In this document: piece after piece, positions 35,204-44,966 of the stretch
How positions within the stretch are numbered: position 1 is the stretch's first letter
How the letters are laid out: the number at the start of each line of letters is the position of its first letter
NCBI RefSeq assembly: GCF_027694345.1
Contig: NZ_JAQEVU010000002.1
Location: forward strand, 186,001-250,000
Direction: 5' to 3'
DNA: 64,000 nucleotides
DNA from: Varibaculum timonense_A
GTDB taxonomy: Bacteria > Actinomycetota > Actinomycetes > Actinomycetales > Actinomycetaceae
Position numbers and translations under genes: made by a program
Notes under the pieces: model-generated
The model's input: the letters and a program-made list of their open reading frames with translations, nothing else
Told to the model about the DNA's origin: nothing
Database searches by the model: none

Positions 35204-36070
35204 GTGGGTAGATTGCGGCGGCTAGATAGAGAGTTAGTGCGCCGACATTTGGCTACTTCCCGCTCTCACGCTAGCCAGATTATTACTGCTGGTAGAGTCA
35301 GTGTTGACGGCAGGGTTATCTCTAAACCGGCTTCGCAAATCGATCCGGCTCAGGCTATAACAGTGGTTAAAAGCTCGCAGGTGGAATATGCTTCCCGAGG
35401 CGGCTATAAGCTGGCGGGCGTCCTCGATATATTGGGCAAGGACGCCCCGGAGATAGCGGGTAAACGTTGCCTCGATGCGGGGGCATCTACCGGAGGTTTT
35501 ACCGATGTCCTATTACGCCGGGGTGCAAGTTCGGTAGTGGCGGTGGATGTTGGCTATGGTCAATTACGTTGGGAGCTGCAACAAGACCGGCGAGTAGAAG
35601 TCCATGATCGTACCAATATTCGTTACCTAGATCCGCAAGAAATTGGGGAACCCGCCCAGTTAATAGTAGGGGATTTGTCGTTTATCTCCTTGAAACTGGT
35701 TATACCCGCTCTGGTAAGTGCCTCTACCCTTGATGCAGAATACTTGCTGATGGTAAAACCGCAGTTTGAGGTAGGGCGCGAGAAACTAGGAGCCGGGGGC
35801 GTAGTGCGTGACCTGGAAGATCATTTTAGGACTGTTATGGGGGTAATCCTCTCAGCGTCAGAAAACGGGTTAGGGTTGAAAAGGGTGGCTGCCTCACCAT
35901 TGCCTGGTCCATCTGGGAATGTTGAATACTTTATATATTTAGGGCGCGGGGTGGCCATGCCTAGTAATCTAAAGATTAAAGACATGGTAAAGGCTGCGAT
36001 TGCTGCGGGCCCAGCTGCTAAACCAGGCAATAATCTAGATGAACAGGTAAAGGAGGAAACCAATGAGTGA
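35204..36070 (+). CDS. tlyA: TlyA-family rRNA 2'-O-methyltransferase
   Basis: The 288-residue enzyme has an N-terminal S4 RNA-binding domain (RLDRELVRRHLATSRSHA...) and an FtsJ-type methyltransferase with SAM motif DAGASTGGFTD (91-101). The K-D-K-E catalytic set is visible as SRGGYKL, GDLSFISL, VKPQFEVG and NVEYFIYL. Relatives methylate ribose of 16S and 23S rRNA and determine capreomycin sensitivity. The start is GTG after a GAAAGGAAA ribosome site. It overlaps nadK by eight bases. Confidence 0.9.
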   Translation: MGRLRRLDRELVRRHLATSRSHASQIITAGRVSVDGRVISKPASQIDPAQAITVVKSSQVEYASRGGYKLAGVLDILGKDAPEIAGKRCLDAGASTGGFTDVLLRRGASSVVAVDVGYGQLRWELQQDRRVEVHDRTNIRYLDPQEIGEPAQLIVGDLSFISLKLVIPALVSASTLDAEYLLMVKPQFEVGREKLGAGGVVRDLEDHFRTVMGVILSASENGLGLKRVAASPLPGPSGNVEYFIYLGRGVAMPSNLKIKDMVKAAIAAGPAAKPGNNLDEQVKEETNE

Positions 36071-36896
36071 ACGCCACGTAATGGTGATTCGGCATCTTTC
36101 ACGACCTGAGTTGGCTGAAACTGCTGATAAAGTGGCAGCTGAGCTTCGCAACCATGGGATTACTCCGGTAGATGAAGGCTATGATGGCTCCGTTGAAATT
36201 GTTATTGCCCTCGGCGGAGATGGTACTTTGCTGGGAGCTGCCCGCCCCGCCCGGACTCAAGCAGTACCCCTAATTGGAATTAATCTTGGGCATACCGGGT
36301 TTTTAACCGAAGTAGAACCGGATAAAATCTCAGAAGTCATTAACCATATAGTTGCTGGCTCCTACACGGTGCAACCACGGATGACAGTAGAGGTAACCGT
36401 AACTCTTCCTGACGGCAGTAAAATCACTGATTGGGCGCTTAATGAAGCTGCGATTATGTCTACTGACCGTGCCCATCCTTCGCACTTAGGATTAGGAATT
36501 GATCAGCGCGGTATAACCACCTATGGGGCTGATGGTCTTATTGTTGCCACCCCTACCGGTTCAACCGCCTATAACTTTTCTGCTGGCGGTCCCATTGTCT
36601 GGCCCGATGTAGATGCGATGGTGGTTTCTCCCTTGGGGGCGCACGGTCTATTTACTCGTCCTTTGGTGGTTTCTCCTGATTCCACTCTGGAAATATCGGT
36701 ACTACCCGATCAGCGTAGTTCCATGGAGCTGTGGCTCGATGGTCTCCACTGTCACAAAGTACCTCCTGCTTCAATAGTGCACGCCACTAAAGGCAAAGCT
36801 CCGGTGTTGTTAGCCCGGATTCTTGATACCCCATTTTCCGGGCGTTTGGTGCATAAATTCCAACTTCCAGTTAAAGGCTGGCGTTCACTGGGGTAA
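36063..36896 (+). CDS. nadK: NAD kinase
   Basis: This 277-residue ATP/polyphosphate-dependent kinase phosphorylates NAD to NADP. The diagnostic GGDGT (51-55), NLGHTGFLTE and TPTGSTAYNFSAGGP motifs are intact, with conserved Asp in GADGLIVATP. AAGGAGG lies just upstream of the ATG, inside tlyA. The placement between tlyA and recN is conserved across Actinobacteria. Confidence 0.94.
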   Translation: MSERHVMVIRHLSRPELAETADKVAAELRNHGITPVDEGYDGSVEIVIALGGDGTLLGAARPARTQAVPLIGINLGHTGFLTEVEPDKISEVINHIVAGSYTVQPRMTVEVTVTLPDGSKITDWALNEAAIMSTDRAHPSHLGLGIDQRGITTYGADGLIVATPTGSTAYNFSAGGPIVWPDVDAMVVSPLGAHGLFTRPLVVSPDSTLEISVLPDQRSSMELWLDGLHCHKVPPASIVHATKGKAPVLLARILDTPFSGRLVHKFQLPVKGWRSLG

Positions 36897-36899
36897 GCC

Positions 36900-38582
36900 A
36901 TGATTGACCAGCTATCTATCACTAATTTAGGGGTAATATCCCAGGCCGAGTTACGGTTTTCACCTGGTTTTACGGCGCTAACCGGAGAAACAGGGGCGGG
37001 GAAGACTATGGTACTTTCCTCAATTGAACTATTGTTAGGACAAAAATCTAACTCTAACCTGGTTCGCTATGGGGAAACCGAGTTAGCGGTAGAGGGGATT
37101 TTTACCTCAGCCCTAGCGTCTGCACCGGCACAGACGGTAATCGAGGCGGGCGGAATCGTTGAAGAGGACGAGATTATTTTAGCGCGTACGGTGCGAGCTA
37201 AAGGGCGTTCTCGCTCTCACGCAGGCGGACGCACGGTTCCCAGCGCAATACTGAGCAAAATCGGAGGAGAGCTGGTTACTATCCATGGGCAAGCCGAGCA
37301 GCTCAACTTACGGACAGGCTCTAGGCAATTAGCTCTGCTGGACTCTTATGGTCAAGACGGTCATCGGGAACTGTTAAAACAGTTCCGGGAAAAGTATCAC
37401 TCATGGCAACAACTGAAAGCAGACCTTGAGCAGTGGGAAAATCAGCAGCAGGCACGAGAAATGGAAGTGTCTAGGCTGCGAGAGGGGCTTGGTCTGCAAG
37501 AAAAGCTGCAGCCCTATCTTGGTGAAGAAGATGAACTGTTACGAAAAATTGAACGGCTAGGCAACATAGAGGATTTACGAGAAGCTGCCAGTCGTGCCTA
37601 CAGTTATCTTTCCGGCTCTGATGGCGATGGAAAAGATGCTGCCAGCCTGGTAGGGGCGGCAGTTCAGGCTCTAGAGCGTGGCGGTCAAAGCGATGAAGAA
37701 CTATTACAGTTCGCGCAAGGACTTCGCGATGTTTCCGCCATTATTATGGATATATCTGCCGAGGTAGGCGCGTATCTGAGTGATTTAGAGGCAGATCCTA
37801 GTGAATTAGATAGCTCCCAATCTCGACTCTCTCAGTTGCGTAATGCCTATCGTCCTTACGCTAAAGATTTAGATAGTTGGCTTAGCTGGGCTGAAATGGC
37901 GCGTCAGAAACTGACTGAATTATCCGGTCCAAATAATCAGGGCACGCGTTTGCGAGAAGAGTTGGAAAAAACTGGCAGCGAGCTGCAAACATTAGGCAGT
38001 GAACTTACCAGAAATCGCCAGAGACTGGCAAAAGAGCTACAAAAGAAAGTTGCAAAGGAACTGGGCGGATTGCAAATGCAAAATGCCGGTTTTGAAATCG
38101 TGGTTGAAAGCTCTCCAAATCCCAGCATAAATGGCTATGACCAGGTGGTATTTGGGCTTCGACAAGCTAAAGGAGCGCCGGTTAGACCGGTATCCCAAGG
38201 AGCTTCCGGGGGAGAGCTATCGCGAATTATGCTTGCCTTAGAAGTAAGTTTAGCTACGCGTTGTCTATCCCAAGACACTCCAACTTTTATTTTTGATGAG
38301 GTCGATGCCGGTATCGGAGGGCAAACCGCGCTGGCTGTTGGAGAACGCCTGGCTCGCCTAGCGCAGCATACCCAGGTAATAGTGGTAACTCATCTGCCGC
38401 AAGTGGCAGCTTGGGCTGATAAACAGCTGGTAGTTACGAAAACAGGCAACCAGGCCGGGGTGAGGGAAGTAACCGGCGAGGAACGGGAAGCAGAAATTGC
38501 GAGGATGCTTGCCGGGAAAGCTCAGTCTAAATCTGCCCTTGACCATGCACGGGAACTGATTAGTAGCTGTCGCCTGGGGTAG
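36900..38582 (+). CDS. recN: DNA repair protein RecN
   Basis: This SMC-like ATPase of 560 residues helps repair double-strand breaks. Walker A GETGAGKT (29-36), a long central coiled coil (about 150-380), the signature QGASGGELSR and Walker B TFIFDEVDAGIGG are all present. It follows nadK by three bases. Length and domain order are standard. Confidence 0.93.
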   Translation: MIDQLSITNLGVISQAELRFSPGFTALTGETGAGKTMVLSSIELLLGQKSNSNLVRYGETELAVEGIFTSALASAPAQTVIEAGGIVEEDEIILARTVRAKGRSRSHAGGRTVPSAILSKIGGELVTIHGQAEQLNLRTGSRQLALLDSYGQDGHRELLKQFREKYHSWQQLKADLEQWENQQQAREMEVSRLREGLGLQEKLQPYLGEEDELLRKIERLGNIEDLREAASRAYSYLSGSDGDGKDAASLVGAAVQALERGGQSDEELLQFAQGLRDVSAIIMDISAEVGAYLSDLEADPSELDSSQSRLSQLRNAYRPYAKDLDSWLSWAEMARQKLTELSGPNNQGTRLREELEKTGSELQTLGSELTRNRQRLAKELQKKVAKELGGLQMQNAGFEIVVESSPNPSINGYDQVVFGLRQAKGAPVRPVSQGASGGELSRIMLALEVSLATRCLSQDTPTFIFDEVDAGIGGQTALAVGERLARLAQHTQVIVVTHLPQVAAWADKQLVVTKTGNQAGVREVTGEEREAEIARMLAGKAQSKSALDHARELISSCRLG

Positions 38583-38591
38583 TGTTATTGC

Positions 38592-39788
38592 GTGGGTATT
38601 TTTAAGCGACGCAAATTGCGAGAGGCAACATTAGCCTCTAGTTCGCGGGTGCGAGTTGATAAGAAAACAAAGCATCTAACTCAGCGACTCCAAGCCGGTG
38701 AAATCGCGGTTATTGACCATGCGGATATTGACCGGATAGCTGCGGAAACCCTGGTAGCAGCGGCTCCTAGTGCAGTGCTTAATGCTGCCAAGTCCACTAC
38801 TGGGCGCTACCCCAATATGGGTCCTTCCATCATCGTTGATGCAGGAATAACCCTAATTGATGATTTAGGTTCCAGAATTATGAATCTTAAGGAAGGAACC
38901 AAGGTAACTATCGAGGGCAATTCGGTATTCCAAAACGGACAGTTAGTTGCCGAGGGGGTTCAACAAACTCCCGGCACTATTGCCGCCGATTTAGAAGAAG
39001 CTCGAAAAGGAGTATCCACTCAGATAGAGGCGTTCGCAGCTAATACGATGGAACATCTACGCCGAGAACGAGATTTACTACTAGACGGGGTGGGGGTTCC
39101 CGAGGTAAAAACCAAGTTTGCCGGTAAACACGCCCTAATCGTAGTGCGGGGATACCATTATCAAGAAGATTTGCGTTCTTTGCGACCCTATATTCGTGAA
39201 TATAAACCGGTGCTTGTGGGGGTAGATGGGGGAGCCGATGCCATCTTGGAACAGGGATACACCCCCGATATGATTATTGGCGATATGGATTCTGTATCTG
39301 ACCAGGCGCTACGTTGCGGTGCGGAAATCGTGGTGCATGCCTACCGGAATGGTAAAGCTCCCGGTACGGAACGGTTAAAAAGAGAAGGAATCCCCCATGT
39401 GGTTTTTCCGGCTACCGGAACTTCCGAGGACGTAGCTATGCTGCTTGCCGATGATAAAGATGCGGAAATGATTGTGGCGTTGGGAACCCATGCGAGCTTG
39501 GTAGAGTTCCTGGATAAGGGGCGCTCCGGAATGGCATCTACCTTCCTAACGCGCCTTCGGGTGGAGTCAAAACTGGTCGATGCCAAGGGAGTATCTCAGT
39601 TATATCAACCACGGGTGTCTACTTGGCAAACTTTGCTACTCGCCCTAGTAGGGGTGGGGGCTGTGGCAATTTCTTTGGCAGTTACTCCGGTAGGACAGAC
39701 TTTTTACGGCATTGTCGCTATCTATTTTAATGATTTGATTGACTTTTTCCGTCAGCTTTTCGGAATTGCTCCCTCACTAAAGGGCTAA
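38592..39788 (+). CDS. steA: Putative cytokinetic ring protein SteA
   Basis: The 398-residue protein has a thiamin pyrophosphokinase-like fold (GVDGGADAIL and IIGDMDSVSD near 210-240) and a single C-terminal membrane span (WQTLLLALVGVGAVAISLAV). SteA works with SteB at the septum in corynebacteria to support cell separation. The start is GTG, nine bases after recN. It is followed by steB in the same operon. Confidence 0.85.
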   Translation: MGIFKRRKLREATLASSSRVRVDKKTKHLTQRLQAGEIAVIDHADIDRIAAETLVAAAPSAVLNAAKSTTGRYPNMGPSIIVDAGITLIDDLGSRIMNLKEGTKVTIEGNSVFQNGQLVAEGVQQTPGTIAADLEEARKGVSTQIEAFAANTMEHLRRERDLLLDGVGVPEVKTKFAGKHALIVVRGYHYQEDLRSLRPYIREYKPVLVGVDGGADAILEQGYTPDMIIGDMDSVSDQALRCGAEIVVHAYRNGKAPGTERLKREGIPHVVFPATGTSEDVAMLLADDKDAEMIVALGTHASLVEFLDKGRSGMASTFLTRLRVESKLVDAKGVSQLYQPRVSTWQTLLLALVGVGAVAISLAVTPVGQTFYGIVAIYFNDLIDFFRQLFGIAPSLKG

Positions 39789-39804
39789 CCAAGGTAGGAG
39801 AAAA

Positions 39805-40734
39805 ATGATTGATTTTCGCTATCACTTAGTGTCACTCATGGCTGTGCTGGTAGCCCTCACTATGGGGGTGGTACTGGGAGCCGGACCCTTACAAGGTAAA
39901 ATTTCCGATACCTTGTCGGGGCGGGTGGAAGCGCTTTCAAAGCAGCAAGCTGAACTGCGTCAGGTCAATGAAGATTTGGTGAAACAGGCAAATAGCGCTA
40001 GCGAATATATTGGGGTATTAGGACGTAAAGTTACTCCCAATCAGCTGGCGGGCAAGAAAGTCGCAGTAGTGAGAATGCCGGGGGTAAGTGACGAAGCAAT
40101 TAATGGAATAAATGAGCAATTGAAAATAGCTACCGGTACGATTGTGAACTCTGTGACCATAAAAGACAGTTGGTTCAGCGAAGAATTGCTATCTTATCGG
40201 GACACTTTAGCCTCAACTTTAGCCGGTAAACTCGCAGATAAAGTTGATGCTAAAGTTTCTAGCCAGCAGGTATTGGCAACTGCTTTGGGTATGGGGCTAA
40301 CTAGCGCCGACAAAGAGATACAAGCGCTAGTAAGTAACCTTTCGGCTGGAGATACTCCTTTGATTTCTAAGGAAACGGTAACTGACCCGGCGCAGATGAT
40401 TTTAGTGTTAAGCCCCATTTCTAGCGAAAAGGATACAAAGGCTGGGGGCAGTCAAATCGATTTAGACTTCGTTAAAGGTATTGATGGAGCCCTTCCCAAA
40501 GGAACAGTGATTGTTGGGAGCGCTAAGAATGAGACAGATTATTTAACGAAGATTCGCGCAGAAAAACTAGAAGTTACCACCGTAGATGGTATTGGTTCGG
40601 TTATGAGTAATACTTCGATTCCCTTTGCGCTTTTAGCAGATGAATCTGGAAATAACCAAGCCTATGGCAATGAGCATTATGCTAGCCAGCTTATTCCGCC
40701 CTTTCCCGATGCAGAAAAGGAGGAAAATAAATGA
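39805..40734 (+). CDS. steB: SteB/MctB-family envelope protein
   Basis: The 309-residue protein has an N-terminal signal anchor (VSLMAVLVALTMGVVLGAG) followed by a coiled coil (LSKQQAELRQVNEDLVKQ) and an extracytoplasmic domain. It belongs to PF11382, whose members include the mycobacterial copper-related MctB and corynebacterial SteB, partner of SteA. The direct placement after steA favours the division role. AGGAGAAAA precedes the ATG. The stop overlaps the next start by four bases (ATGA). Confidence 0.84.
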   Translation: MIDFRYHLVSLMAVLVALTMGVVLGAGPLQGKISDTLSGRVEALSKQQAELRQVNEDLVKQANSASEYIGVLGRKVTPNQLAGKKVAVVRMPGVSDEAINGINEQLKIATGTIVNSVTIKDSWFSEELLSYRDTLASTLAGKLADKVDAKVSSQQVLATALGMGLTSADKEIQALVSNLSAGDTPLISKETVTDPAQMILVLSPISSEKDTKAGGSQIDLDFVKGIDGALPKGTVIVGSAKNETDYLTKIRAEKLEVTTVDGIGSVMSNTSIPFALLADESGNNQAYGNEHYASQLIPPFPDAEKEENK

Positions 40735-41645
40735 CACGGGCAGCCCAGGGGGTATTACTGGCAAGTGCCGGGTTTTTCCTAGCCAGGAAGTATCTGGTGC
40801 AGCACCTTTCTCCCGAGCAACTTCGCCGCTATGAACGCCAGAATTTTCATGGCAAAACCGTAAACCTTAGCGGGGGAATCAAAGTTGCAACTGGCTGTTT
40901 GACCAGCGCCCTGGCACTTTCTGGCAATATGGCCGCAAAATTTGGGGCAATAGTGCCGGTGGCAGCAGGAGCAGCCCTGGGATATATTGATGACACCCAG
41001 GCGCAAACGCCTTTTGATACGCGACCAGAAAACGCTGATTCCCAAGAAGTAACCATCAATAACGCTGAGGCTAATCCGGGACAGAAAACTGGCGTTAATA
41101 CTGCTGCGAAGGGATTTCACGGGCATTTGCGAGCCTTAGCTCAGGGAAAAGTTACTACCGGTGCTTTGAAGATTGCCGGTATCGGAATCGGAGCCGGTAT
41201 AGGCGCGGTTGGAATTGGTCGTTCCCGAGGTAGCGGTTTGCCCTCCTGGGCGCTAGATACAGTGCTAATTGCCGGTAGTGCGAATCTGGCTAACCTATTT
41301 GACCTGCGTCCAGGGCGTTGCTTAAAACTAGGGACTCTGATTAGCCTGCTACTTAGGGGCAATAAAGGTGCTGCCAAAATCTTAGGAAGCGGGGCGCTGA
41401 CGGTTTGCCTCCTAGAACTACCTAAAGACCTAGGAGAAAAGGAAATGCTGGGGGATACCGGTGCTAACGCCCTCGGGGCGCTACTGGGGGTAGCGTTAGC
41501 GCAAAAAACTAAGCTACCTGGGAAACTATTGGCTGTCCTGGCGGTAGTTACCTTAAACGCCGCCAGCGAGAAAATATCCTTTTCCCAGGTAATCTCGGGT
41601 AATGCGGTATTGCGGGCTATAGATAACCTAGGGCGCAGGTGTTGA
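40731..41645 (+). CDS. Degenerate MraY/WecA-like (GT4) membrane protein
   Basis: The 304-residue protein retains traces of the polyprenyl-phosphate sugar-1-phosphate transferase superfamily: GYIDD (84-88, like the metal-binding DD motif), KGFHGHLRAL (127-136), NLFDLRPG (188-195) and MLGDTGANALG (239-249). The Lys after DD and several membrane spans of MraY are missing or altered, so catalytic activity is uncertain. Glycine- and alanine-rich hydrophobic segments suggest a membrane protein. It sits between steB and murJ, overlapping both, which ties it to envelope or division work. Confidence 0.65.
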   Translation: MTRAAQGVLLASAGFFLARKYLVQHLSPEQLRRYERQNFHGKTVNLSGGIKVATGCLTSALALSGNMAAKFGAIVPVAAGAALGYIDDTQAQTPFDTRPENADSQEVTINNAEANPGQKTGVNTAAKGFHGHLRALAQGKVTTGALKIAGIGIGAGIGAVGIGRSRGSGLPSWALDTVLIAGSANLANLFDLRPGRCLKLGTLISLLLRGNKGAAKILGSGALTVCLLELPKDLGEKEMLGDTGANALGALLGVALAQKTKLPGKLLAVLAVVTLNAASEKISFSQVISGNAVLRAIDNLGRRC

Positions 41646-43261
41646 AAAAACCGGGATTAGGCAACCGGCTGCCCGCATTAGCGTCGGCTGTCGGGCTAAT
41701 TTCTGTCCTCACTTTACTCTCGAGATTTTTTGGTTTTGGGCGTTGGCTGACCCAATCTGCTTGGGTAGGCACGGGAGCCTTCGCGAACGCCTACGCTACC
41801 GCTAATCAGCTGCCAACAGTTCTATTTGAGGTGGTCGCCGGGGGAGCGCTCGCGGGAGTAACTATTCCGATTCTTGCCGGTCCGATTGCCGATGAGTTAA
41901 GAGCCGAGGTGCAACGTATATCTTCGGCTCTCATTTCCTGGGCGTTGTTACTGCTCACGCCGATAGGGGTGATGGTTTATTTTCTAGCACCTTGGATAGG
42001 TCAGGTAATGCCTTGTCCCCAAGGGGCTGACCCGCAGCTGCAAGCCCATTTAATTAGCGTCTTTTTGCAAATGTTTGCGCTGCAAGTGCCCCTTTATGGA
42101 TTGTGTGTAGTCGGCACCGGTATTTTGCAAGCCCATGAAAAATTTTTACTGCCCGCTTTAGGTCCATTGCTTAACTCCCTGGTGGTAATCAGCACTTACG
42201 CGATTTTTGGTTACCTTACTCCCTCGGTTTCTGATCCTGAGCAGGTGGCTCATAACGCTATTTTGATTTTGGGCTGGGGGACTACCGCTGGGGTAGCGGC
42301 CATGAGTCTACCGCTATTTATTCCGATTTACCGTCTGGGGATTCGTTGGCGTCCCACTTTACGTTTGGGACAAGGGCGAGGACGGAAAGCTATGCAGCTA
42401 GCGGGGGCAGGGGTGGGGTCTCTAATTGCGCAACAGTTCTCAGTGCTGGTAATCATTTTGGTTACCCGCAGCTATGGCGTGGAAGGCTCTTTGCCTATCT
42501 ACCAGTACTCGCAATCGGTATATATGTTGCCCTATGCGGTATTGGCGGTTCCGATTGCTACTGCGATGTTTCCCAGGTTATCTTGGCTTATCCATCGAGG
42601 CGATAAGGGGGCATTCAACCTGGAATGTGCATCTTCAACGCGATTTGTAACCGGAATCGGTCTTTTCGGGTCGGCGCTGCTGGTGTCGGTGGCTCGTCCG
42701 GTAACTGATATTTTTGCGCGAATTAATCCCGTTCCAGGAATGTTATGGGCACTGGTGGCAATGGCACCTGCCGTGGTGGGCTACGGATTGGTCTATCATC
42801 TTTCACGGGTTCTCTACGCTTTAGGAGGAGCGAAACAGGCGGTGATAGCAGCCTCTGCTGGGTGGCTGACGGTAGCGGCTCTTTCCTGGGGGTTGAGTGC
42901 CTGTTTATCTAGTATTTGCGCTAATCGCGCTAATGCTATTTTGCTTGCCTTGGGGTTGGCGCAATCGGTAGGTATGAGCGTGGGGGCGCTGGGACTGCTA
43001 ATCGGTCTGCGGCAGATTGCGGGAAAACCAGCCTTAAGGGGCGTTGCCCCGGCTGCTGGTTATGGCTTTTTTCTAGCGTTAGGGGCAGGGGTGTCTGGTT
43101 GGTTTATTTCTGGTTATTTGATGGAGTTATGGGTGAATATATTTGGTACTTTTTTTGCGGCCGCCCTTGCGGGGATTGTGACCGTGGCTATTATGAGCCC
43201 GCTGCTAGTGCGCCAGTTGCGCGAGCGTAAAAATGATTTATCTACTTCCGGCAATAAATAG
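41639..43261 (+). CDS. murJ: Lipid II flippase MurJ
   Basis: The 540-residue MOP-superfamily protein has about 14 hydrophobic spans. The N-terminal FANAYATANQLPTVLFEVV segment and the cationic groove residues in the first spans are typical of MurJ, which flips lipid II across the membrane for peptidoglycan synthesis. The start is GTG, overlapping the upstream gene by seven bases. There is no C-terminal pseudokinase domain of the type seen in mycobacterial MviN. Confidence 0.87.
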   Translation: MLKKPGLGNRLPALASAVGLISVLTLLSRFFGFGRWLTQSAWVGTGAFANAYATANQLPTVLFEVVAGGALAGVTIPILAGPIADELRAEVQRISSALISWALLLLTPIGVMVYFLAPWIGQVMPCPQGADPQLQAHLISVFLQMFALQVPLYGLCVVGTGILQAHEKFLLPALGPLLNSLVVISTYAIFGYLTPSVSDPEQVAHNAILILGWGTTAGVAAMSLPLFIPIYRLGIRWRPTLRLGQGRGRKAMQLAGAGVGSLIAQQFSVLVIILVTRSYGVEGSLPIYQYSQSVYMLPYAVLAVPIATAMFPRLSWLIHRGDKGAFNLECASSTRFVTGIGLFGSALLVSVARPVTDIFARINPVPGMLWALVAMAPAVVGYGLVYHLSRVLYALGGAKQAVIAASAGWLTVAALSWGLSACLSSICANRANAILLALGLAQSVGMSVGALGLLIGLRQIAGKPALRGVAPAAGYGFFLALGAGVSGWFISGYLMELWVNIFGTFFAAALAGIVTVAIMSPLLVRQLRERKNDLSTSGNK

Positions 43262-43387
43262 GCAGCTAGGTGCAGAAATAACCAAGGGGGGATAGGTTAG
43301 GAAGTGGGCGCGGTAATGGTCGAACCCTACCTAGATGATAAATCTGAACAGTAATCGAATAGCTTGATAGAAACTGAAAGTGAAACT

Positions 43388-44056
43388 ATGCAACTGCGTG
43401 ATGAAACCTATAAGTATCCGGTAGAAAAACAAGAACTGATTTACCACGGACAGGTGTTTGATTTTCAAAGTGACCAAGTGCGTCTGCATAAAGATGAGCC
43501 TGTGGTGCGTCGAGATTATCTTTCTCACCCCGGAGCAGTCGCGATTGCAGCGGTGCGCCCGGTTCAGGGAGCTGATGAATCTTCAAAGGAACTTGCTGAT
43601 TGGGAGATTCTTTTGCTCCGTCAATATCGTCATCCGGTGCGTGCTTTCCTGTGGGAGATTCCGGCGGGTTTATTGGATAAACCGGGCGAAGATCGTTTGA
43701 GCGCTGCCCGCCGAGAGCTTTGGGAGGAAGCTAATCTTCAGGCAGCAAATTGGAAAGTGCTGGTAGATTTCTTCACTTCTCCCGGTGGTAGCAGTGAACA
43801 TTTACGGATATTTTTAGCGCGCGGAATCTCTGCTGTGAGCGGTCAGCCTTTCGATAGGCGTGAAGAAGAACGAGATATGTGCCTTGCCTGGTTTCCTCTA
43901 GACCAAGCAAGAGATGCCCTACTCAGCGGCAGTCTACATAATCCATCGGCTCTGGCTGCGGTATTGGCGAGTATTGAGTCCTTGAGAAATGGTTGGCGTT
44001 CTTTGCGTAGCCCCTCTGCGCCCTTCATAGCTGATCCGCTTCTGCTTGAGCGTTAA
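43388..44056 (+). CDS. NUDIX hydrolase (ADP-ribose pyrophosphatase-like)
   Basis: The protein of 222 residues has a NUDIX box with the REL and EE core (ARRELWEEANLQA) directly after IPAGLLDKPGEDRLS, plus FFTSPGGSSEHLRIFLAR, typical of ADP-ribose or GDP-mannose pyrophosphatases. I start at the ATG 43388 (MQLRDETYKY); a TTG at 43364 would add eight residues. The same class of enzyme follows this region in mycobacteria (Rv1700), but pyrG, which lies between there, is absent here. Confidence 0.85.
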   Translation: MQLRDETYKYPVEKQELIYHGQVFDFQSDQVRLHKDEPVVRRDYLSHPGAVAIAAVRPVQGADESSKELADWEILLLRQYRHPVRAFLWEIPAGLLDKPGEDRLSAARRELWEEANLQAANWKVLVDFFTSPGGSSEHLRIFLARGISAVSGQPFDRREEERDMCLAWFPLDQARDALLSGSLHNPSALAAVLASIESLRNGWRSLRSPSAPFIADPLLLER

Positions 44057-44109
44057 AACGCGCGTCAGCTAGCCGTCTCCATTGGGGTTTTTGTTAAACC
44101 AACCGGTTT

Positions 44110-44154
44110 GTTGAGGGCGAATTCAACTTCATTTGTGTGTTGTACCCGCCACAC
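44110..44154. promoter_or_regulatory. Inverted repeats upstream of sufR
   Basis: Two inverted repeats lie 85-130 bases before the sufR start: GTTGA-N8-TCAAC (44110-44127) and GTGTG-N10-CACAC (44135-44154). SufR proteins repress their own operon through palindromic sites, so one of these could be the operator. Neither is an exact match to published SufR sites that I recall; the assignment is inference. Confidence 0.3.
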
Positions 44155-44237
44155 TTCCCTTTAGTAGACATTTTTGCAAGTAACCTGTTTCTAAAATGCG
44201 TTAAAATAGCTAAGGTCTATTTTTAAGGAGGGGAAAC

Positions 44238-44915
44238 GTGAGCGACACGGAACCGACTCGGCAAACAGTTCTAGATTTGATAGTCGAAAAAGGCCCCGTT
44301 ACCGCCGCCCACCTGGCGAAAATCCTCCGGCTTACTACCGCGGCTATTCGTCGCCACATTACTGCTCTAGAATCCGCCCAGATGATTGCAGTATACGAAA
44401 GTGGACAACAGACCAAACGGGGGCGTGGTCGGCCGGCGCGTCACTACATCGCTACCGGTAAAGGACGGGAAGGGCTTAGCGAGGATTACTCAAAACTTGC
44501 AAGTCGGGCTCTGGGATTTATTGAGCAAGTCGCCGGTCCGGATGGAATAGACAGTTTCGCTGCTGCTCATTCGCGCGATATTGAACGTCGTTACGCGCCT
44601 TTGATAAAAGAAGCTGGTACAGACCCGAGGTCGCGTGCCCGCGCCCTCGCCGATGCCTTAACCGCCGATGGGTATGCCGCTACGGTGCGCGAGGTAGGCA
44701 ATGGCGGTTTTGCAGTACAGCTTTGCCAAGGAAACTGCCCGGTGCAAGAAGTTGCGGGTGAGTTTCCGCAACTATGTGAGGCGGAAACTCAAGCGTTTTC
44801 CCGTCTTTTGGACGTACATGTGCAACGCTTGGCGACTTTGGCGGATGGGGAGCATGTATGTACCACCTCGGTGCCAATAGCTCTGCCCACTCCTAAATTC
44901 CCTATTAACCGCTAA
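44238..44915 (+). CDS. sufR: SufR-type iron-sulfur transcriptional regulator
   Basis: The 225-residue protein has an N-terminal winged helix (VTAAHLAKILRLTTAAIRRH) with an RGRGRPAR wing, and a C-terminal sensor part with Cys163, Cys167, Cys180 and Cys208. That spacing (C-x3-C-x12-C-x27-C) is the SufR pattern for a [4Fe-4S] cluster. SufR represses the suf operon when cluster supply is sufficient. The GTG start has an excellent AAGGAGGGGAAAC ribosome site. It is the first gene of the suf operon. Confidence 0.9.
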   Translation: MSDTEPTRQTVLDLIVEKGPVTAAHLAKILRLTTAAIRRHITALESAQMIAVYESGQQTKRGRGRPARHYIATGKGREGLSEDYSKLASRALGFIEQVAGPDGIDSFAAAHSRDIERRYAPLIKEAGTDPRSRARALADALTADGYAATVREVGNGGFAVQLCQGNCPVQEVAGEFPQLCEAETQAFSRLLDVHVQRLATLADGEHVCTTSVPIALPTPKFPINR

Positions 44916-44966
44916 ACATGACACAGTAGAGCACAAGGAAACAACAAAAGAGGGATTGACACACAA

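Noticed and set aside
44057..44237. A sigma-70 type promoter with TTGCAA and TTAAAAT before sufR
   Set aside because: The spacing between the two hexamers is about 21 bases, outside the normal range, so I do not list it.
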